From Furcasterigmium furcatum (lineage: Eukaryota; Ascomycota; Sordariomycetes; Glomerellales; Plectosphaerellaceae), in the NCBI GenBank assembly GCA_001599815.1, contig BCIA01000003.1, positions 2,232,001 through 2,296,000 on the forward strand: 64,000 nt of DNA, written 5' to 3'. The notes under the pieces are model-generated. The model searched no databases, had not been told where the DNA came from, and was given only the letters and a program-made list of their open reading frames with translations. Of the stretch, positions 34,385 through 45,119 are shown piece by piece. The position numbers were made by a program, and so were the translations under genes. Positions within the stretch are counted from its first letter, which is position 1, and every line of letters begins with the position of its first letter.

Positions 34385-35588
34385 ATGAGCCACGATCTGG
34401 CAAAGGCCGAGATGCCTTCCCCGCCAGCGTCCAAGGGCATCCTTTTCGTGTCTCTGGGTATGCTGGTCTTGGACGAGCTGAATTTCCCGGACGGCACAGT
34501 TATTCACGATGTTGTCGGGGGGTCGGGCCTATACAGTTAGTTGGCAGACCCCTATCTTCTCATCATCTTGGAGTGCTCTCGCTCACAAGTCGCTACTCAC
34601 ATAGGTACCCTCGGCGCACGCATGACTACTAAGGGCGCAGAAATCCCTAGTAGGGTCGGTTGTCACGTTCTGGCGGGCAGGGACTTTCCCAATGCCGTGG
34701 TGAAGACTCTTCAGGAGTGGAACATGACGCTGTCCATCGTCCGAGACCAGACTAAGCTGTCCACGCGCGGTCTGCTTCGGTATGAAGGCGAAAACTTCAA
34801 AGGTGCGCTCTCTTATTTGAGTGGCTGTCTCTTTACTCACCATGTTGTCGCGGTTGGCAGACCGATTCTTCTCATACACGACCCCTCCACTCCAGCCAAA
34901 TCCTTCCAGCCTCGAAGGATCACCACTTCTTCATTCCGCAGCGTTCCATTTTCTTGCTTCTCCGGCACTGTTGCTCGACTTTGTGTCTCAGCTGGCCAAC
35001 CTCCGCCCTAGACAGGCAGACGATCAGTCCCCAGCATTGATGGTTTGGGAGCCTGCACCGTTCTCCTGTACCCATGCCCTCTGTGATGCGCATCTCGAAG
35101 CAGCAAAGCTCGTGGATGTATACTCACCGAACCATAAGGAGCTACTATTCACATTCCTTCCAGACGCAGCAGAGGATACATCGGCGCGTGGATTCGACCG
35201 TGCCATGATCGAGGAGCAGGCCATGCGAGTCGTGGAATCGGGGGTAGGAAACGGCGGGCAAGGTACCGTCATCGTTCGATGCGCCGAAAATGGTAGCCTT
35301 GTTGTCTCCAGGTCACTCCCCCCTCGCTGGTTCCCTGCCTTTCACGAGGGCGACTCTACACACGTTGTCGATGCAACGGGCGCAGGCAATGCTTTCCTCG
35401 GCGGGTTCACGGTTACTTTCGCAGAGTCTGAGGATGTAGCCAAAGCTACCATTGCCGGTGTTATTGCAGCAAGCTTTGTTATAGAACAGATTGGCCCGCC
35501 TCGCTTGGGCCATGAAGGAGGAAGGGAGACGTGGAACGGGGAGGAATTCTCAGCCAGGGTTGAGCGCTATCGTTCAAGGCTGGTCTGA
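34385..35588 (+). CDS. pfkB-family sugar-kinase-like protein (MAK32-like)
   Basis: The 358-aa product comes from exons 34385-34535, 34605-34802 and 34861-35588. The N-terminal lid strand is GILFVSLGMLVLDEL, then VVGGSGLYSTLGARM, the usual GG...A.LG motif that places the substrate. The C-terminal pfkB signature reads VDATGAGNAFLGGFTV. Its catalytic Asp (GAGD in active kinases) is replaced by Asn. Family kinases phosphorylate ribose, adenosine, fructose or similar compounds. The middle segment (FSYTTPPLQPNPSSLEG) and the Asn resemble the MAK32 branch, known in yeast for supporting the L-A double-stranded RNA element, but this is a recollection. Activity is therefore doubtful. The frame opens before the ATG without another ATG. 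Confidence 0.8.
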
Positions 35589-36282
35589 TCGGGGGAGCAG
35601 GCATAGCTTCATAGCTTTACAGGCGCTACCTTTGCAAATTGACCTGCAACAGAGCTCACAGGAACAAAAATCCCACTCTTTCCGACCAGTTCCTTTCTTG
35701 GTCGTCACGAGGGATACCCCTATCTTACTAAGCAACGCTGGTTCAGCTGAGGTTGCCCGGCTTCTGATATCCAACCGACTCGGGGAGTTATTAATAAATC
35801 ACATCTCCCAGTCGTCCCGAGAGATGACTGCCCATTCAGGCACTTCGGTCAACATCAATGAGAATCTTGTCATGGACGAGGCTTCGGCATGGCCCGTTCT
35901 GGCCCTGCCGTACCCCGAGGCATGAGCTAGGCCGTGGCGACGAGTTCTTTGAGACATCTGGCCCGGTCAAAGAACCGATCTGCCGGGACCCGAAAACTAG
36001 CCCTCCTTGGTCGATTTCAACCCAAAAGGAATGCTGGAGGTACCTGTAGCCCCAACTCTACGCCTGAGCTGAAAATGTCACATGGAGCCCCGATCACTTG
36101 AGCTGAAGTGACTGCGGCAGGGCATTCCCGTGAATCGACGGCTTATAGGCGAAGATAAAGCTGCAGCTCTGCTCTTCTCTGACCTGCAGTCCCAGATTCG
36201 TGTTTGGCTCAAGAACTGCCCCTCGGTGGCCGGTCAACCTATCTCCTCGTTGTGCAGTAGATCAGACAATCCATCAATCGTC
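35589..36282. other. Intergenic, nothing recognised
   Basis: An open frame reaches back to about 36130 in the frame of the next gene but starts with GTG and has no signal-peptide character. No other feature is supported. Confidence 0.5.
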
Positions 36283-37138
36283 ATGTCGTCCAAGCCAGCT
36301 GCTTGCTATGTCAAAAACGGCTCGCTCTCCCCTCCAGGGAGCTATCCGTGCAGCAACGACCCCTCAAAACCCGTGCAGTGCTGTGGAACTGGAGCGTTGT
36401 GCACAGATAACAAGCTCTGTGTGATCGATGGCGGCTCAACGTTGGTGGCCGGAGACTGCACTGACAAGTCATGTAAGCTGCGTACTCTCCCTCGTGTCCC
36501 CTCCTAGATTTTTCCTTCATGCTCACAGCGTGGCAGGGAAATCGCAGAACTGCCCAGGCTTCTGTCCCAATGACATGGGCAACCCCCCGCTCTTCGACTG
36601 CACCGGCGGGAACTACTGCTGTGCTTCGATGTGGAAGAATTGCTGCAACGATTCCTCTGCCCAGGTCCTCCGCCTCGGGAACAAGTGGAAGATCATAGGC
36701 TCTATCGGGCCAACGGGATTCGTGCCACTGAGCACCACGGCGGCAGCGTCCATGTCGTCAACTGCAACGGCGGCCACAATAACAACGTCCACGGCGACAT
36801 CTACCACGCCAACACCAACTCCAGACCCTACCCCAGCTCCTAGTACGGTCAATGTTGGCGCAATCGCCGGCGGTGTAGTTGGCGGCGTCGCTGCGCTGGG
36901 CTTACTCGGTCTCGCCATATTCCTCCTCCGACGAAAGAAGAGAGGTGTGCAAAGGGAGGCGCCGGGGGGCGGACAGAATTCGAGGCAAGATTGGGGTTCG
37001 TACAACGGGGAAAGACCCAAGGAAATGATGGCAACCCCGGCATCCCAGCCGTTGTACGTGGAGATGGAGAGTCCTGACCATCGGATGTCTGGTGACCCAA
37101 GACGGTACCGACCGGTTGAGTTACCGAATTGGAACTAG
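36283..37138 (+). CDS. Cys-rich single-pass membrane protein
   Basis: The 263-aa product comes from exons 36283-36472 and 36537-37138. The N-terminal ~115 residues hold two Cys-rich modules, one around VQCCGTGALCTDNKLC and one around NCPGFCPNDMG...YCCASMWKNCCN. A Ser/Thr/Pro-rich stalk (likely O-glycosylated) and one membrane helix follow (GAIAGGVVGGVAALGLLGLAIFLL), then a basic RRKKR stop and a ~60-residue cytosolic tail. This layout is common among fungal cell-surface or sensor-like proteins. No cleavable signal peptide is visible before the first module, so either the helix acts as a reverse anchor or an upstream signal exon was missed. No function can be assigned. Confidence 0.75.
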
Positions 37139-37550
37139 GACCGCTGTAGAAGCAATCGACCCTATAAAACCATTATGTGCAAGGAGGGCAGTGGTATGCA
37201 CCGTTTGTTGGAAACGTGTATTGTGTTCGCGTCGTGAGCTTTGAATGTGAGTGAGCTGAAGATATCGGGACGGTGTAGAAGCTGAGAACGTGACTCGGAG
37301 GTGAGCCCTGGCTGTGGTCGCCGGCGCAAGCCCCACTCACGCCGTAAAAGCAGCAAGGCCCCAGCGAATAGCGCATGAGATCATGATGGATGTCCCAAAA
37401 AGTTTCAAGCTCAGAACATCCATCTTCTCTTCTCACCTTTGTCGGTGTAAGTGAAAGCGGCCTCAAAAGACGAGCCACTTCGGTCACCCGGGGGAACTCC
37501 TACTAGGACCAGAGACATACAATGGCAGCGAGGTAACATCCGCGCCCAGA
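37139..37550. other. Intergenic with a 4-codon uORF
   Basis: A tiny upstream frame (ATG GCA GCG AGG TAA, 37522-37536) ends 14 nt before the start of the cysteine-synthase-like gene. Nothing else was recognised. Confidence 0.5.
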
Positions 37551-38894
37551 ATGTCCCTGTCAGACCATCCCAGAGCCTACGGCTCAGCCGCCGTCGCCGT
37601 CGCCTTCACGGCCGGCATCCTCATCACCCTCGGCTTCAAGGACCTCTACCCAGACCTCGAAGCCCACTACCAGCAGAAGCGCCGCTACTCCACCTCCAAG
37701 GACCCCTCCCGCCGCCGCAGCTCTCTCTTCTGGGGGCCCGTCATCCTCGAGGACCACGAGTCCGCCTCCTCAACCCCCTCTAGCAGGGCCGATGGCCCTC
37801 CTCCCATCGCCGACGGCATCGAGGGCGCAATAGGCAACACCCCGCTCATCCTCATCAAGTCCCTCTCCGCCGCCACAGGCCGCAACATTCTCGCCAAGGC
37901 CGAGTTCCTCAACGGCGCAGGCAACTCCCCCAAGGACCGCGTCGCCCTCTCCATGCTCCGCGCCGCCGAGGAAGCCGGCCTCATCGCCCCCGGCCGCGGC
38001 GACACCATCTACGAGGGCACAGTCGGCAGCACCGGCATCGCCCTCGCGACGCTCGCCCGCGCAAAGGGCTACAGGTGCCACATCTGCATGCCCGACGACC
38101 AGAGCAAGGAGAAGAGCGACCTGCTGCACCGCCTCGGCGCGACCGTCGAGCGCGTCCCCGTGGCCCCCATCACGAGCACGGAGCACTTTGTCAATCTCGC
38201 CCGCCGGAGGGCCGCGGAGCACGCCGCGAACGCCGGCGACGGGAGCGTCGGGTTCTTCGCGGACCAGTTCGAGAGCGCGGCGAACTGGAGGGCGCATTTC
38301 GACACGACCGGGCCGGAGTTGTATGCCCAGACGGACGGGAAGCTGGACGCCTTCGTCGCGGGGGCGGGGACGGGGGGCACGATCTCGGGGGTTGCCAAGT
38401 ATCTGAAGGAGGAGGCGAAGATGGAGGGGCTGAGGGTCGTGCTGGCCGATCCGCAGGGCAGCGGGCTGTACAACCGCGTCCGGCATGGGGTGATGTACTC
38501 CTCGACGGAGAGGGAGGGCACGCGGCGGCGGACGCAGGTCGATTCCATCGTCGAGGGGATCGGGGTCAACCGTATCACGGAGAACTTCGAGGCGGGGAGG
38601 GAGCTGGTGGATGACGCCGTCAAGGTGACGGACGAGCAGGCGTGTCGGATGGCGCGGTGGCTCGTGGAGAATGACGGCATTTTCGTCGGCAGCAGCTCGG
38701 CTGTGAACTGCACCGCGGCTGTCGTGGCGGCGATGAAGCTGCCCGAGGGCAGCCAGGTGGTGACGGTGCTCTGCGACTCTGGGTCGAGGCACATGAGCAA
38801 GTTCTACAAGCACGTGGCGGAGATGGGCCTGGAGGACGACGATGACAAGACGGATCTGTTTGCGACGTTGAAGATAGACCCTTCGAAAATGTAA
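37551..38894 (+). CDS. Cysteine-synthase-like PLP protein with N-terminal membrane anchor
   Basis: This is an intronless 447-aa frame. Residues ~10-28 (GSAAVAVAFTAGILITLGF) form a membrane helix, followed by a basic Ser-rich linker. The fold-type II PLP core then begins: GAIGNTPLILIKSLS, the lysine region GAGNSPKDRVALSML (PLP Lys in PKDR), GTVGSTGIALATLA at the substrate loop and GAGTGGTISGVAKYL at the phosphate loop. CDSGSRHMSKFY closes the core. True O-acetylserine sulfhydrylases usually carry SVKDR and TSGNTG, and both are altered here. The anchor plus these changes match the fungal Mcy1 type (yeast YGR012W) on the mitochondrial outer membrane, so a role in cysteine synthesis is uncertain. 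A 4-codon uORF precedes it. Confidence 0.86.
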   Translation: MSLSDHPRAYGSAAVAVAFTAGILITLGFKDLYPDLEAHYQQKRRYSTSKDPSRRRSSLFWGPVILEDHESASSTPSSRADGPPPIADGIEGAIGNTPLILIKSLSAATGRNILAKAEFLNGAGNSPKDRVALSMLRAAEEAGLIAPGRGDTIYEGTVGSTGIALATLARAKGYRCHICMPDDQSKEKSDLLHRLGATVERVPVAPITSTEHFVNLARRRAAEHAANAGDGSVGFFADQFESAANWRAHFDTTGPELYAQTDGKLDAFVAGAGTGGTISGVAKYLKEEAKMEGLRVVLADPQGSGLYNRVRHGVMYSSTEREGTRRRTQVDSIVEGIGVNRITENFEAGRELVDDAVKVTDEQACRMARWLVENDGIFVGSSSAVNCTAAVVAAMKLPEGSQVVTVLCDSGSRHMSKFYKHVAEMGLEDDDDKTDLFATLKIDPSKM

Positions 38895-39404
38895 GATAAG
38901 GTCTGCAACTAATAATGTTGATACCGCTCTCATCGACAACAGGCAAGCATGTGAAGAGAATCTCTGCCGGGGACGGCAGAGCAAGAACCAGTCTCGCTGA
39001 GCCCTTGAGTGCGATCTAGCTAGCGGTCTATCTGCTGCTGTTGCGAACAATGGGACGGACGATTGTCTCGTCTCGTCTCACATGAAAGAGCACGCATACG
39101 TGATGGCATCTCAGTCTCATCCATGCTACAAACACATGCCGTAGCACTTCATTCAGCTGCAATTCAACGCCTCAGTCGCCTCGCCCTTCTGTCGTGTCGG
39201 GATACCGTAAACTCCGTTCCAATGTTCCCGAAATGCATGTGAGTTCCACCCAGGGCGTGATAAAGCGCCGTCAAGACAATAATCGATTCGTACAGAAAGG
39301 GCATCGGGGAATCGCTGAGCCATGGCGTAAGGCAGCCGAAACCTGATGCCCGCTTTGCAAGTGTGGTAGGTAGGTGAGGTAGGTTGGTATATGAAGCTGA
39401 CCCC
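38895..39404. other. Intergenic between convergent genes
   Basis: This holds the two 3' regions and a short TAGGT-type direct repeat run near 39366-39385. No gene was recognised. Confidence 0.5.
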
Positions 39405-40465
39405 CTAGGAGAACTGTGGCGACTTCATGTTAGACACTCCAAACAAAAGGCTGGTGGGGGAACGGGACATCGTACCTTCCAGCGATTGCCGCAGACGGTG
39501 CACTCGCAGAACGTGGTCATCGGCTCATCGGCACTGCGCGTCTGGGCCTGCGTGTAGCTGACCTTCTTCTGGTGACACTTTCCGCACTTAAGGGCGTCGC
39601 TGATGCTCTTCTCGGCCATGGGGACCTGGGCCTTCATCATGTTCTCCTTCTGCAGCTCGTTCTCCTTCTTGCGCTGCTCGGCGCTCTTGAGCTCCTCCGT
39701 GGTCATGGTGACGAAGCGCTCGGGGCCGATCTTGCCGTCCATGATGTTGCGGCCGAGATCGCGGTTGGTCTTGACCTTGAGGTTCTGGAAGAGAGAGCGC
39801 ATCTTCTTCTTGTAGTCGTCGGTGATGCCGCCAAAGTGCTTGTACGCGGCGGCCTCGATCTCGACGGCGCGGGCGATGACCGAGTCGGTCGAGGCGGTGG
39901 AGCGGTAGGCGAGGCCGTTGTACATGAGGCCGATGATGCTGTCGCGGGTCTCGTCTCCGGTGCGCTTGGTGTTGACGCCATCCTTATCGGCACGGCGTGT
40001 GTCGGGGTCACCCTTGAAGGGCTGGTCGCTCCCGCCGCCCGAGGACGCGGGCTTCACGGCTGGCGGCGGCGTGGGTGATGCGGCAGTTCCGGCGGCAGCG
40101 GCGGCAGCGGGAGATCCGCGCTTGATCTTCTGCAGCCTGGCGGCCTTCTCGGCCTCGACCAGCTTCTTCCACTTTGAGACGAGTTCGGTTGCGACACGTT
40201 GGATGTCCTTGCTGGGGTTCGAGCGAAGCTTCCCGACGACGACGCCGGCGCGTGTTGTCTAGAAGGAGGAGTGAGTCAGTCGGCCGCGCGCGCATCAGTG
40301 TGAGACAGAAAGGAGGCTCCCACTCACCCTCAGCATCTCCTCGGTCGGTGATGCCTCCTTCTTGAGCCTCTCGAGGATGGCGAGGGCATTTGAGGAGGGC
40401 TCATTTGCCGTGACGACCTTTTGCAGCTGCTTGATGCTGGAATCGAGCTCCCGTTGGTCCATCAT
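39405..40465 (-). CDS. dst1: Transcription elongation factor TFIIS
   Basis: The 309-aa product (minus strand) comes from exons 40328-40465, 39476-40258 and 39405-39413, a last exon of only 9 coding bases (Phe-Ser-stop). Domain I (LW domain) is residues ~1-80, including ILERLKKEASPTEEMLR and TRAGVVVGKLRSNPS. Domain II holds RDSIIGLMYNGLAY and FQNLKVKTNRDLGRNI. The C-terminal zinc ribbon is CGKCHQKKVSYTQAQTRSADEP, then MTTFCECTVCGNRWKFS. The acidic hairpin residues Asp-Glu in RSADEPMTTF are those that enter the polymerase II active site and trigger transcript cleavage in arrested complexes. Length equals yeast Dst1. Reading through the last intron would instead append a tail in place of Phe-Ser. 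Confidence 0.95.
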
Positions 40466-41273
40466 GCTGGGCAGTCGGTCACGGGTGACGTCGGGGGACG
40501 AGTAGGACTTGGGGTGTGGCGCGCGTTGTCGACTGGCGACCAGAAAGATTGACGGGGTGGATGAGGCTGAGAATCGAGGTTGAAGATAAAGCCGACAAGT
40601 CCAACGAGGCGAGCGAATGCGCAATTCACAAAAGAGTGGGACACGTGCTGGTGGTCGAGTCTGGATTCGGAAGGATTTTCTGCTGGGGTAGCTCTCTGAG
40701 TGGAGGGGGAAGTGACGGGACGCGTGCCTGAAGACTGAGGGGTCCTCCGCACGGTTATTCGCACAGGGCAGGGCCGAGAGAGTGGCTCCCGAAGCTTCTA
40801 TCAGCGGTGAACCAGCGTTAACGCCGCCGAACGGGTCAGGTGCCTCCCCCACCAAAGCGCGCTAGGGTCCCATGCAGGGGTCCCCAGACGCACGGGCTTG
40901 TGCTGATTGGAGCTGTTTCCAAACGAATGACGCAGGAAGCTTCCCGTAAGGCAACTCCTGCATCTCTTTCATCGGGACAAAGATGGGAAAGCCATCTCCT
41001 TTCACCTCTTCTGCCTGTTACTCTGGCCTTTGAGATGGGTAAAAAACGGAGTACATGACTCACCCTCCGATTACCTTTCTTCCGGCACCGCGACTTCGCC
41101 TATTATAAACCGACCGCCTGCGCCGATTTGTTGTTCTCGACTGCTTTCGCCACTCCACGCGACGACGGCGTGTCTTTGACCTTTAGACCCAACTTCCTCC
41201 AGCTTTGTTTCCAGGCGCAAGCGTGCGATACCTATACATTCCAGCATATCTGCTGGCCCGAAACAAGACCGCG
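40466..41273. other. Divergent promoter region
   Basis: This lies between TFIIS (minus) and the coiled-coil membrane protein (plus). It carries C/T-rich leader sequence on each side and no recognisable gene or RNA. Confidence 0.5.
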
Positions 41274-43076
41274 ATGCCCTCTGCAAGATCAAAAGAGCAT
41301 CAGAGGCAGCGAGAACAGGAACTCCCGGTTGAAGGATCCTGGCGCATGGTCGAGGGCGAGAACGACAGTTTCGGCACGTCCATCATCCCAGACCTCGACT
41401 ACGACAACGAGAACCCAGTCTCGAGCGGCATCTCCCACCTCTCCTCTCAGGGCAACCTCAGCAGCATCGGCGCATCGCAGGAGAGCAGCCACAGCATTCA
41501 AGACTTCGTCACTCGAGCTGAAGACGAGCGCGTCATCCTGAGGACGCCCTTCCGCCCTTCCATCCCCTCGACGAGACAAACATCATTCGACAGGAACCGT
41601 ACGCCAGATCCCGAGTTCCACATGCCTAGCATGCATGTCGAGAGCCCGACCAGAGGCGGCAGCGGCAGGTCATCCAGGACCATTCGCCCCCCCGACGAAA
41701 GGGGCCTACGGAGGCGCCCGCCCCAGCAGGCCAGATCGAAAACGAAGCGGACGGCTGCCGCATATTCAGGCAACAGCCTCGATGAGGACGACGAAGATGC
41801 GGTCCAGCGACCAGTCAGCGAGCGCATCTCGGCCGCTCTTCCTGGAGCCTTGGTCAGCATCTTGGCTTGGTGCTTTGATATCATCGGCACGGCGTTCAAG
41901 ATGCTCAAGTACCCCTTGGCTATTGGCCTGGCCGTCTATCTTCTCTTTGGAGGTCTAATAATACTGCAGACTATGGTCACGCGGTCCTTCTACGCCTCGA
42001 TCTCGCCCCTCTGTCGCGTTCCTGGCGTTCAGCTTCTGGGGCTACCTTTCTGCCCCAAGTTTGGCGACGAGACCATCCCTGTTGAGCCTGTCGAGTTTGA
42101 TGACTTGATGGATGTGCAGTACTCTTTCGAGCAGGTTCTCGAGCGCAGTGTTGACGGCGTCTCCCTGCCGTTGGAGATGAAGCGGTCTGAGATGACGATC
42201 CGGGACTTGCGATCCATGGTTCGCCTTTCCGACCTTACCTACAAAGACGAACTGGTCCTCGAGTTCGACCAGTATGTCGACACGGTTCGACTCACGTCTC
42301 GTGGCCTGCAAAAGTTTAACATACATGTTGGAGGTGCTGTCGACTCTGTCATATCCATCAACCGCTACACTTCCCGCTATCTCGATACCCTCAACGGCCC
42401 TGAGTCTACCTCCCGCGAAATTGAGCCCTCTTCTGTTGGCAGTTGGGCTTCGTGGCTCTTCTACCCCTTCCAGCCGGCTACAATGCCAATCTTTGAAGAA
42501 CGCGTCCTTCTCGAGAAGTATATTCAACATACGACCTTCGTCTCGGACAAGATTGCCGCTCTCCTCGCTGAGGCCGAAGCCGTCCTTGGCCTCCTCACCA
42601 AGGCCGAGGACAATCTCTCAGTCATCCACGAGATCGTCACTCGGTCCAGAGAAGACGTCAAGTCCAAACGTGACGACGTCTTCTGGGACATCTGGACCTT
42701 AGTCGGCGGCAACAAGCGCAAGATCCACAACTTGAAATCGCAACTAGACGTCCTCAGGAACATCAGCAACCAACGATCTGAAGCCATAGCCCAAGTCTCT
42801 GCTCTGGTCGTCGAGCTCCAAAAGATCGAGGCCGGTCTGAGTGACCTCCGCGACCGCATCATCCAGCCCAGCCTTGAGTACTACAGCGACGAAGCCGGCA
42901 GCCGCACCCATGGCAATATCCCCCTCGCCGTGCACATTGAGACCATCGACCGCGGCGTCGAGCGTCTTGACGAAGTGAGAAAGCGCCTGCGCGCGGTAGA
43001 GGACGAAAAGTACCGCGAGGCACTTAAACGAGGCGGCCTCAGACAGGAGGAATCCCTCATCGAGGGCAGGCGCTAG
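41274..43076 (+). CDS. Putative fungal membrane protein with coiled coils
   Basis: This is an intronless 600-aa frame. The first ~190 residues are hydrophilic, Ser-rich and probably disordered, with a basic stretch (RGLRRRPPQQARSKTKR). Two adjacent membrane segments lie near residues 192-237 (PGALVSILAWCFDIIG, then YPLAIGLAVYLLFGGLIIL). The rest is mostly helical. It includes EKYIQHTTFVSDKIAALLAE and KLQ-type heptads near residues 430-530 and a charged C-terminus (RLDEVRKRLRAVEDEKYREA). No enzymatic motif is seen. The two short helices plus coiled coils suggest a membrane scaffold or organelle-shaping protein, but I do not recognise the family. The ATG at 41274 is the first in the frame. Confidence 0.8.
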   Translation: MPSARSKEHQRQREQELPVEGSWRMVEGENDSFGTSIIPDLDYDNENPVSSGISHLSSQGNLSSIGASQESSHSIQDFVTRAEDERVILRTPFRPSIPSTRQTSFDRNRTPDPEFHMPSMHVESPTRGGSGRSSRTIRPPDERGLRRRPPQQARSKTKRTAAAYSGNSLDEDDEDAVQRPVSERISAALPGALVSILAWCFDIIGTAFKMLKYPLAIGLAVYLLFGGLIILQTMVTRSFYASISPLCRVPGVQLLGLPFCPKFGDETIPVEPVEFDDLMDVQYSFEQVLERSVDGVSLPLEMKRSEMTIRDLRSMVRLSDLTYKDELVLEFDQYVDTVRLTSRGLQKFNIHVGGAVDSVISINRYTSRYLDTLNGPESTSREIEPSSVGSWASWLFYPFQPATMPIFEERVLLEKYIQHTTFVSDKIAALLAEAEAVLGLLTKAEDNLSVIHEIVTRSREDVKSKRDDVFWDIWTLVGGNKRKIHNLKSQLDVLRNISNQRSEAIAQVSALVVELQKIEAGLSDLRDRIIQPSLEYYSDEAGSRTHGNIPLAVHIETIDRGVERLDEVRKRLRAVEDEKYREALKRGGLRQEESLIEGRR

Positions 43077-44181
43077 TTCTAGCTGGCCATCTACTGATAA
43101 CGCCGGGCGACTCATTTTGAATTTCCTTGCTGTCTCTTCCGTTTGCTTCTTGGGCCTAGGAGAGGGCAGGCACTAGGCGGAGCCTATTCACGACGTACAT
43201 GATAACGGCGCAGCGGGTTCGGAGTTGCGGTTCTGCTGGGATATTGCTTTTGAAGGTGAACACATTAGAGATGAAGGTCTTGGGCGACAATAACAGAGAT
43301 ACCAATTTGCGTTTTTACCCCAGTCTCCATTATGAGATCTAGTCAATGCCTTGGTGATGATGCGAATACGAGGACCTGTCCCCAGGGACATGGACTCATT
43401 AAGCCCTTCGGGACTAAGACGGCCCATACATACACCGACTCCTCGCTCATCAGCGGGTGCCCGTTTACCACAAGGCTCCATACTACACCGCTGAGATACA
43501 GATGGATAGTTCGGCTGTAGTCAGCGCGAGGCTGCTGTGACCCGGGCATTCAGTGGAGGACAGAACAATGTTTACGGGTGGTGATTGGCTAGACTTGTCG
43601 TGACCTGGGCGCCAACATACATGACGTACGCGTACTTCAGTGCCGGTTTGCCGTGCGCTTGGGGAGACATGACAAGAGTCCTCGAATGCGCCTGACTCTT
43701 GACGCTGATATGCAGAATGCCGGGTTGCAGCTATGATGCGAGGTTCTAGCGCCCAGCAGTCGTCCCATGGCTTCTAGCGCGCACCTAGCTAGGGGCACAA
43801 CGTTGTGTCAGCCGTAAGGGCACAACATGGACGGGGAGCGATGGCGCCGATTTATCCGGAGCAGCTGGCCAACGTCTTTCGGTGCTGTCAGTCTTTAGGA
43901 TTCTCATCGAACCGGATCGTAGTGCCGGCGACATGTGGTGAGGCCTGGACCTGGCCGGCCTCCTTCACTAGAGAGAAGAGGGAAGGGCGTGTTCTGGGCA
44001 GCGACGCGGGCCACCCGCGCCTTGGGGTGTTTCCTCATCTTGGCAACATCTTGACACCGAGAACCAGCTGCATTCTGACAGCCGCAGGACTTGATATCGA
44101 GAGAGGAAATGAGCAGTGTGTTGGAAGAAGCAAGAAGACGAAGATGATGAGGCGTGATGTTGCTCACCCAGAATAGATGAT
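43077..44181. other. Intergenic, nothing recognised
   Basis: This is downstream of the coiled-coil protein. Several short frames overlap on both strands without domain content. No repeat or RNA gene was supported. Confidence 0.5.
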
Positions 44182-45101
44182 GCGCTAGTCCTGATTTGTA
44201 ATCCCGTGACTGCCTGTCCAGTTCCAGAGGCAGGAACGGTCAATTGGGCGAGGAAACACGGAGGGAAGGAACAAACAGCAGCGCAAGAATCCTCTCGAAT
44301 TCTTCGTCCTTCTTGGTCGACTCCCCGGAAGTCCTCCTCTCACCATCTCGACATCCAGCACCGGACTCGCTGTGGCAGCTACAACGCCTTCATCACCTCC
44401 CCCGCGGAAGCCATTCCGTGCCGGGACCTGTCTTGGAGGAAGCCGTCGTACCCGTTAGCTTTATCTTGCGACAGCGCCGGACCAGGCCTACGAGCCGATC
44501 TCCGTCCACCGCCGCAAGGCCCCTTCGCCCCCCTTTGGGAGCATTGATTATTACCTACGCTCCGGACAGCCTGTCGTCCCTGCTGCTTCGCATTTGTCGC
44601 AGAAGCAGTGGCCATTTCTTCCCAATCTCCCATCGTTTCCTCCCTCTCCACCGCCGCCCGCGACATCGAACCTCAATCATCCCACCGACCGCCAGCTCTC
44701 GAATCACTCGTCGTCCCCCTTCGACACGATTATCCCGCTCCGCCCCCGAGCCGATTTTCCCGCGCGCCCGCCACCGACAAGGCCCAGCTGAAAACGCAAC
44801 CAACTCGTTCCGTCACAGTCGTCCACTGCTGCATTTCCGCCTGGGATCTGGACCTGGCCGTATCGACTGCAATCCCCTCTGGGGCCTGTGCACACCACTT
44901 TGTCCGCCGGATCCTGCTCCTGCTCCGACCACCTCGTGCCCTTTCGCTTTCAACCAGCACCCCTCTCCGCTGGCACTGCCGCCCGGTCAAGACGCCCACT
45001 CTCTCAAACCCACGGAGACTTTAGTCGTGTCGCAGCCGCCCCTGTCGCCCTCGCTTTCTTCATCATCACCCTCCAGGTCGCTCCCGCTGTCGCCCGTTTG
45101 A
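44182..45101 (+). promoter_or_regulatory. AUG-free C-rich leader of the RING gene
   Basis: No ATG occurs on the plus strand for about 920 bases up to 45102, while the sequence is strongly C-rich. At this base composition roughly ten would be expected by chance. This fits a long transcribed 5' leader. The frame used by the coding exon at 45116 is open back to about 44888 and contains a signal-peptide-like stretch near 45025-45105. Confidence 0.55.
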
Positions 45102-45119
45102 ATGTCTCGAGTCCAATGA
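45102..45119 (+). promoter_or_regulatory. 5-codon uORF overlapping the RING gene start
   Basis: ATG TCT CGA GTC CAA TGA is the first AUG after the long AUG-free leader. Its stop overlaps the next ATG (45116) in the string AATGA, an arrangement able to support termination-reinitiation. Start context is weak for both. Confidence 0.5.

Noticed and set aside
39366..39385. TAGGT-type short repeats as a specific regulator site
   Set aside because: Such ACCTACC-like runs are common in ascomycete intergenic DNA and nothing ties them to a factor here.
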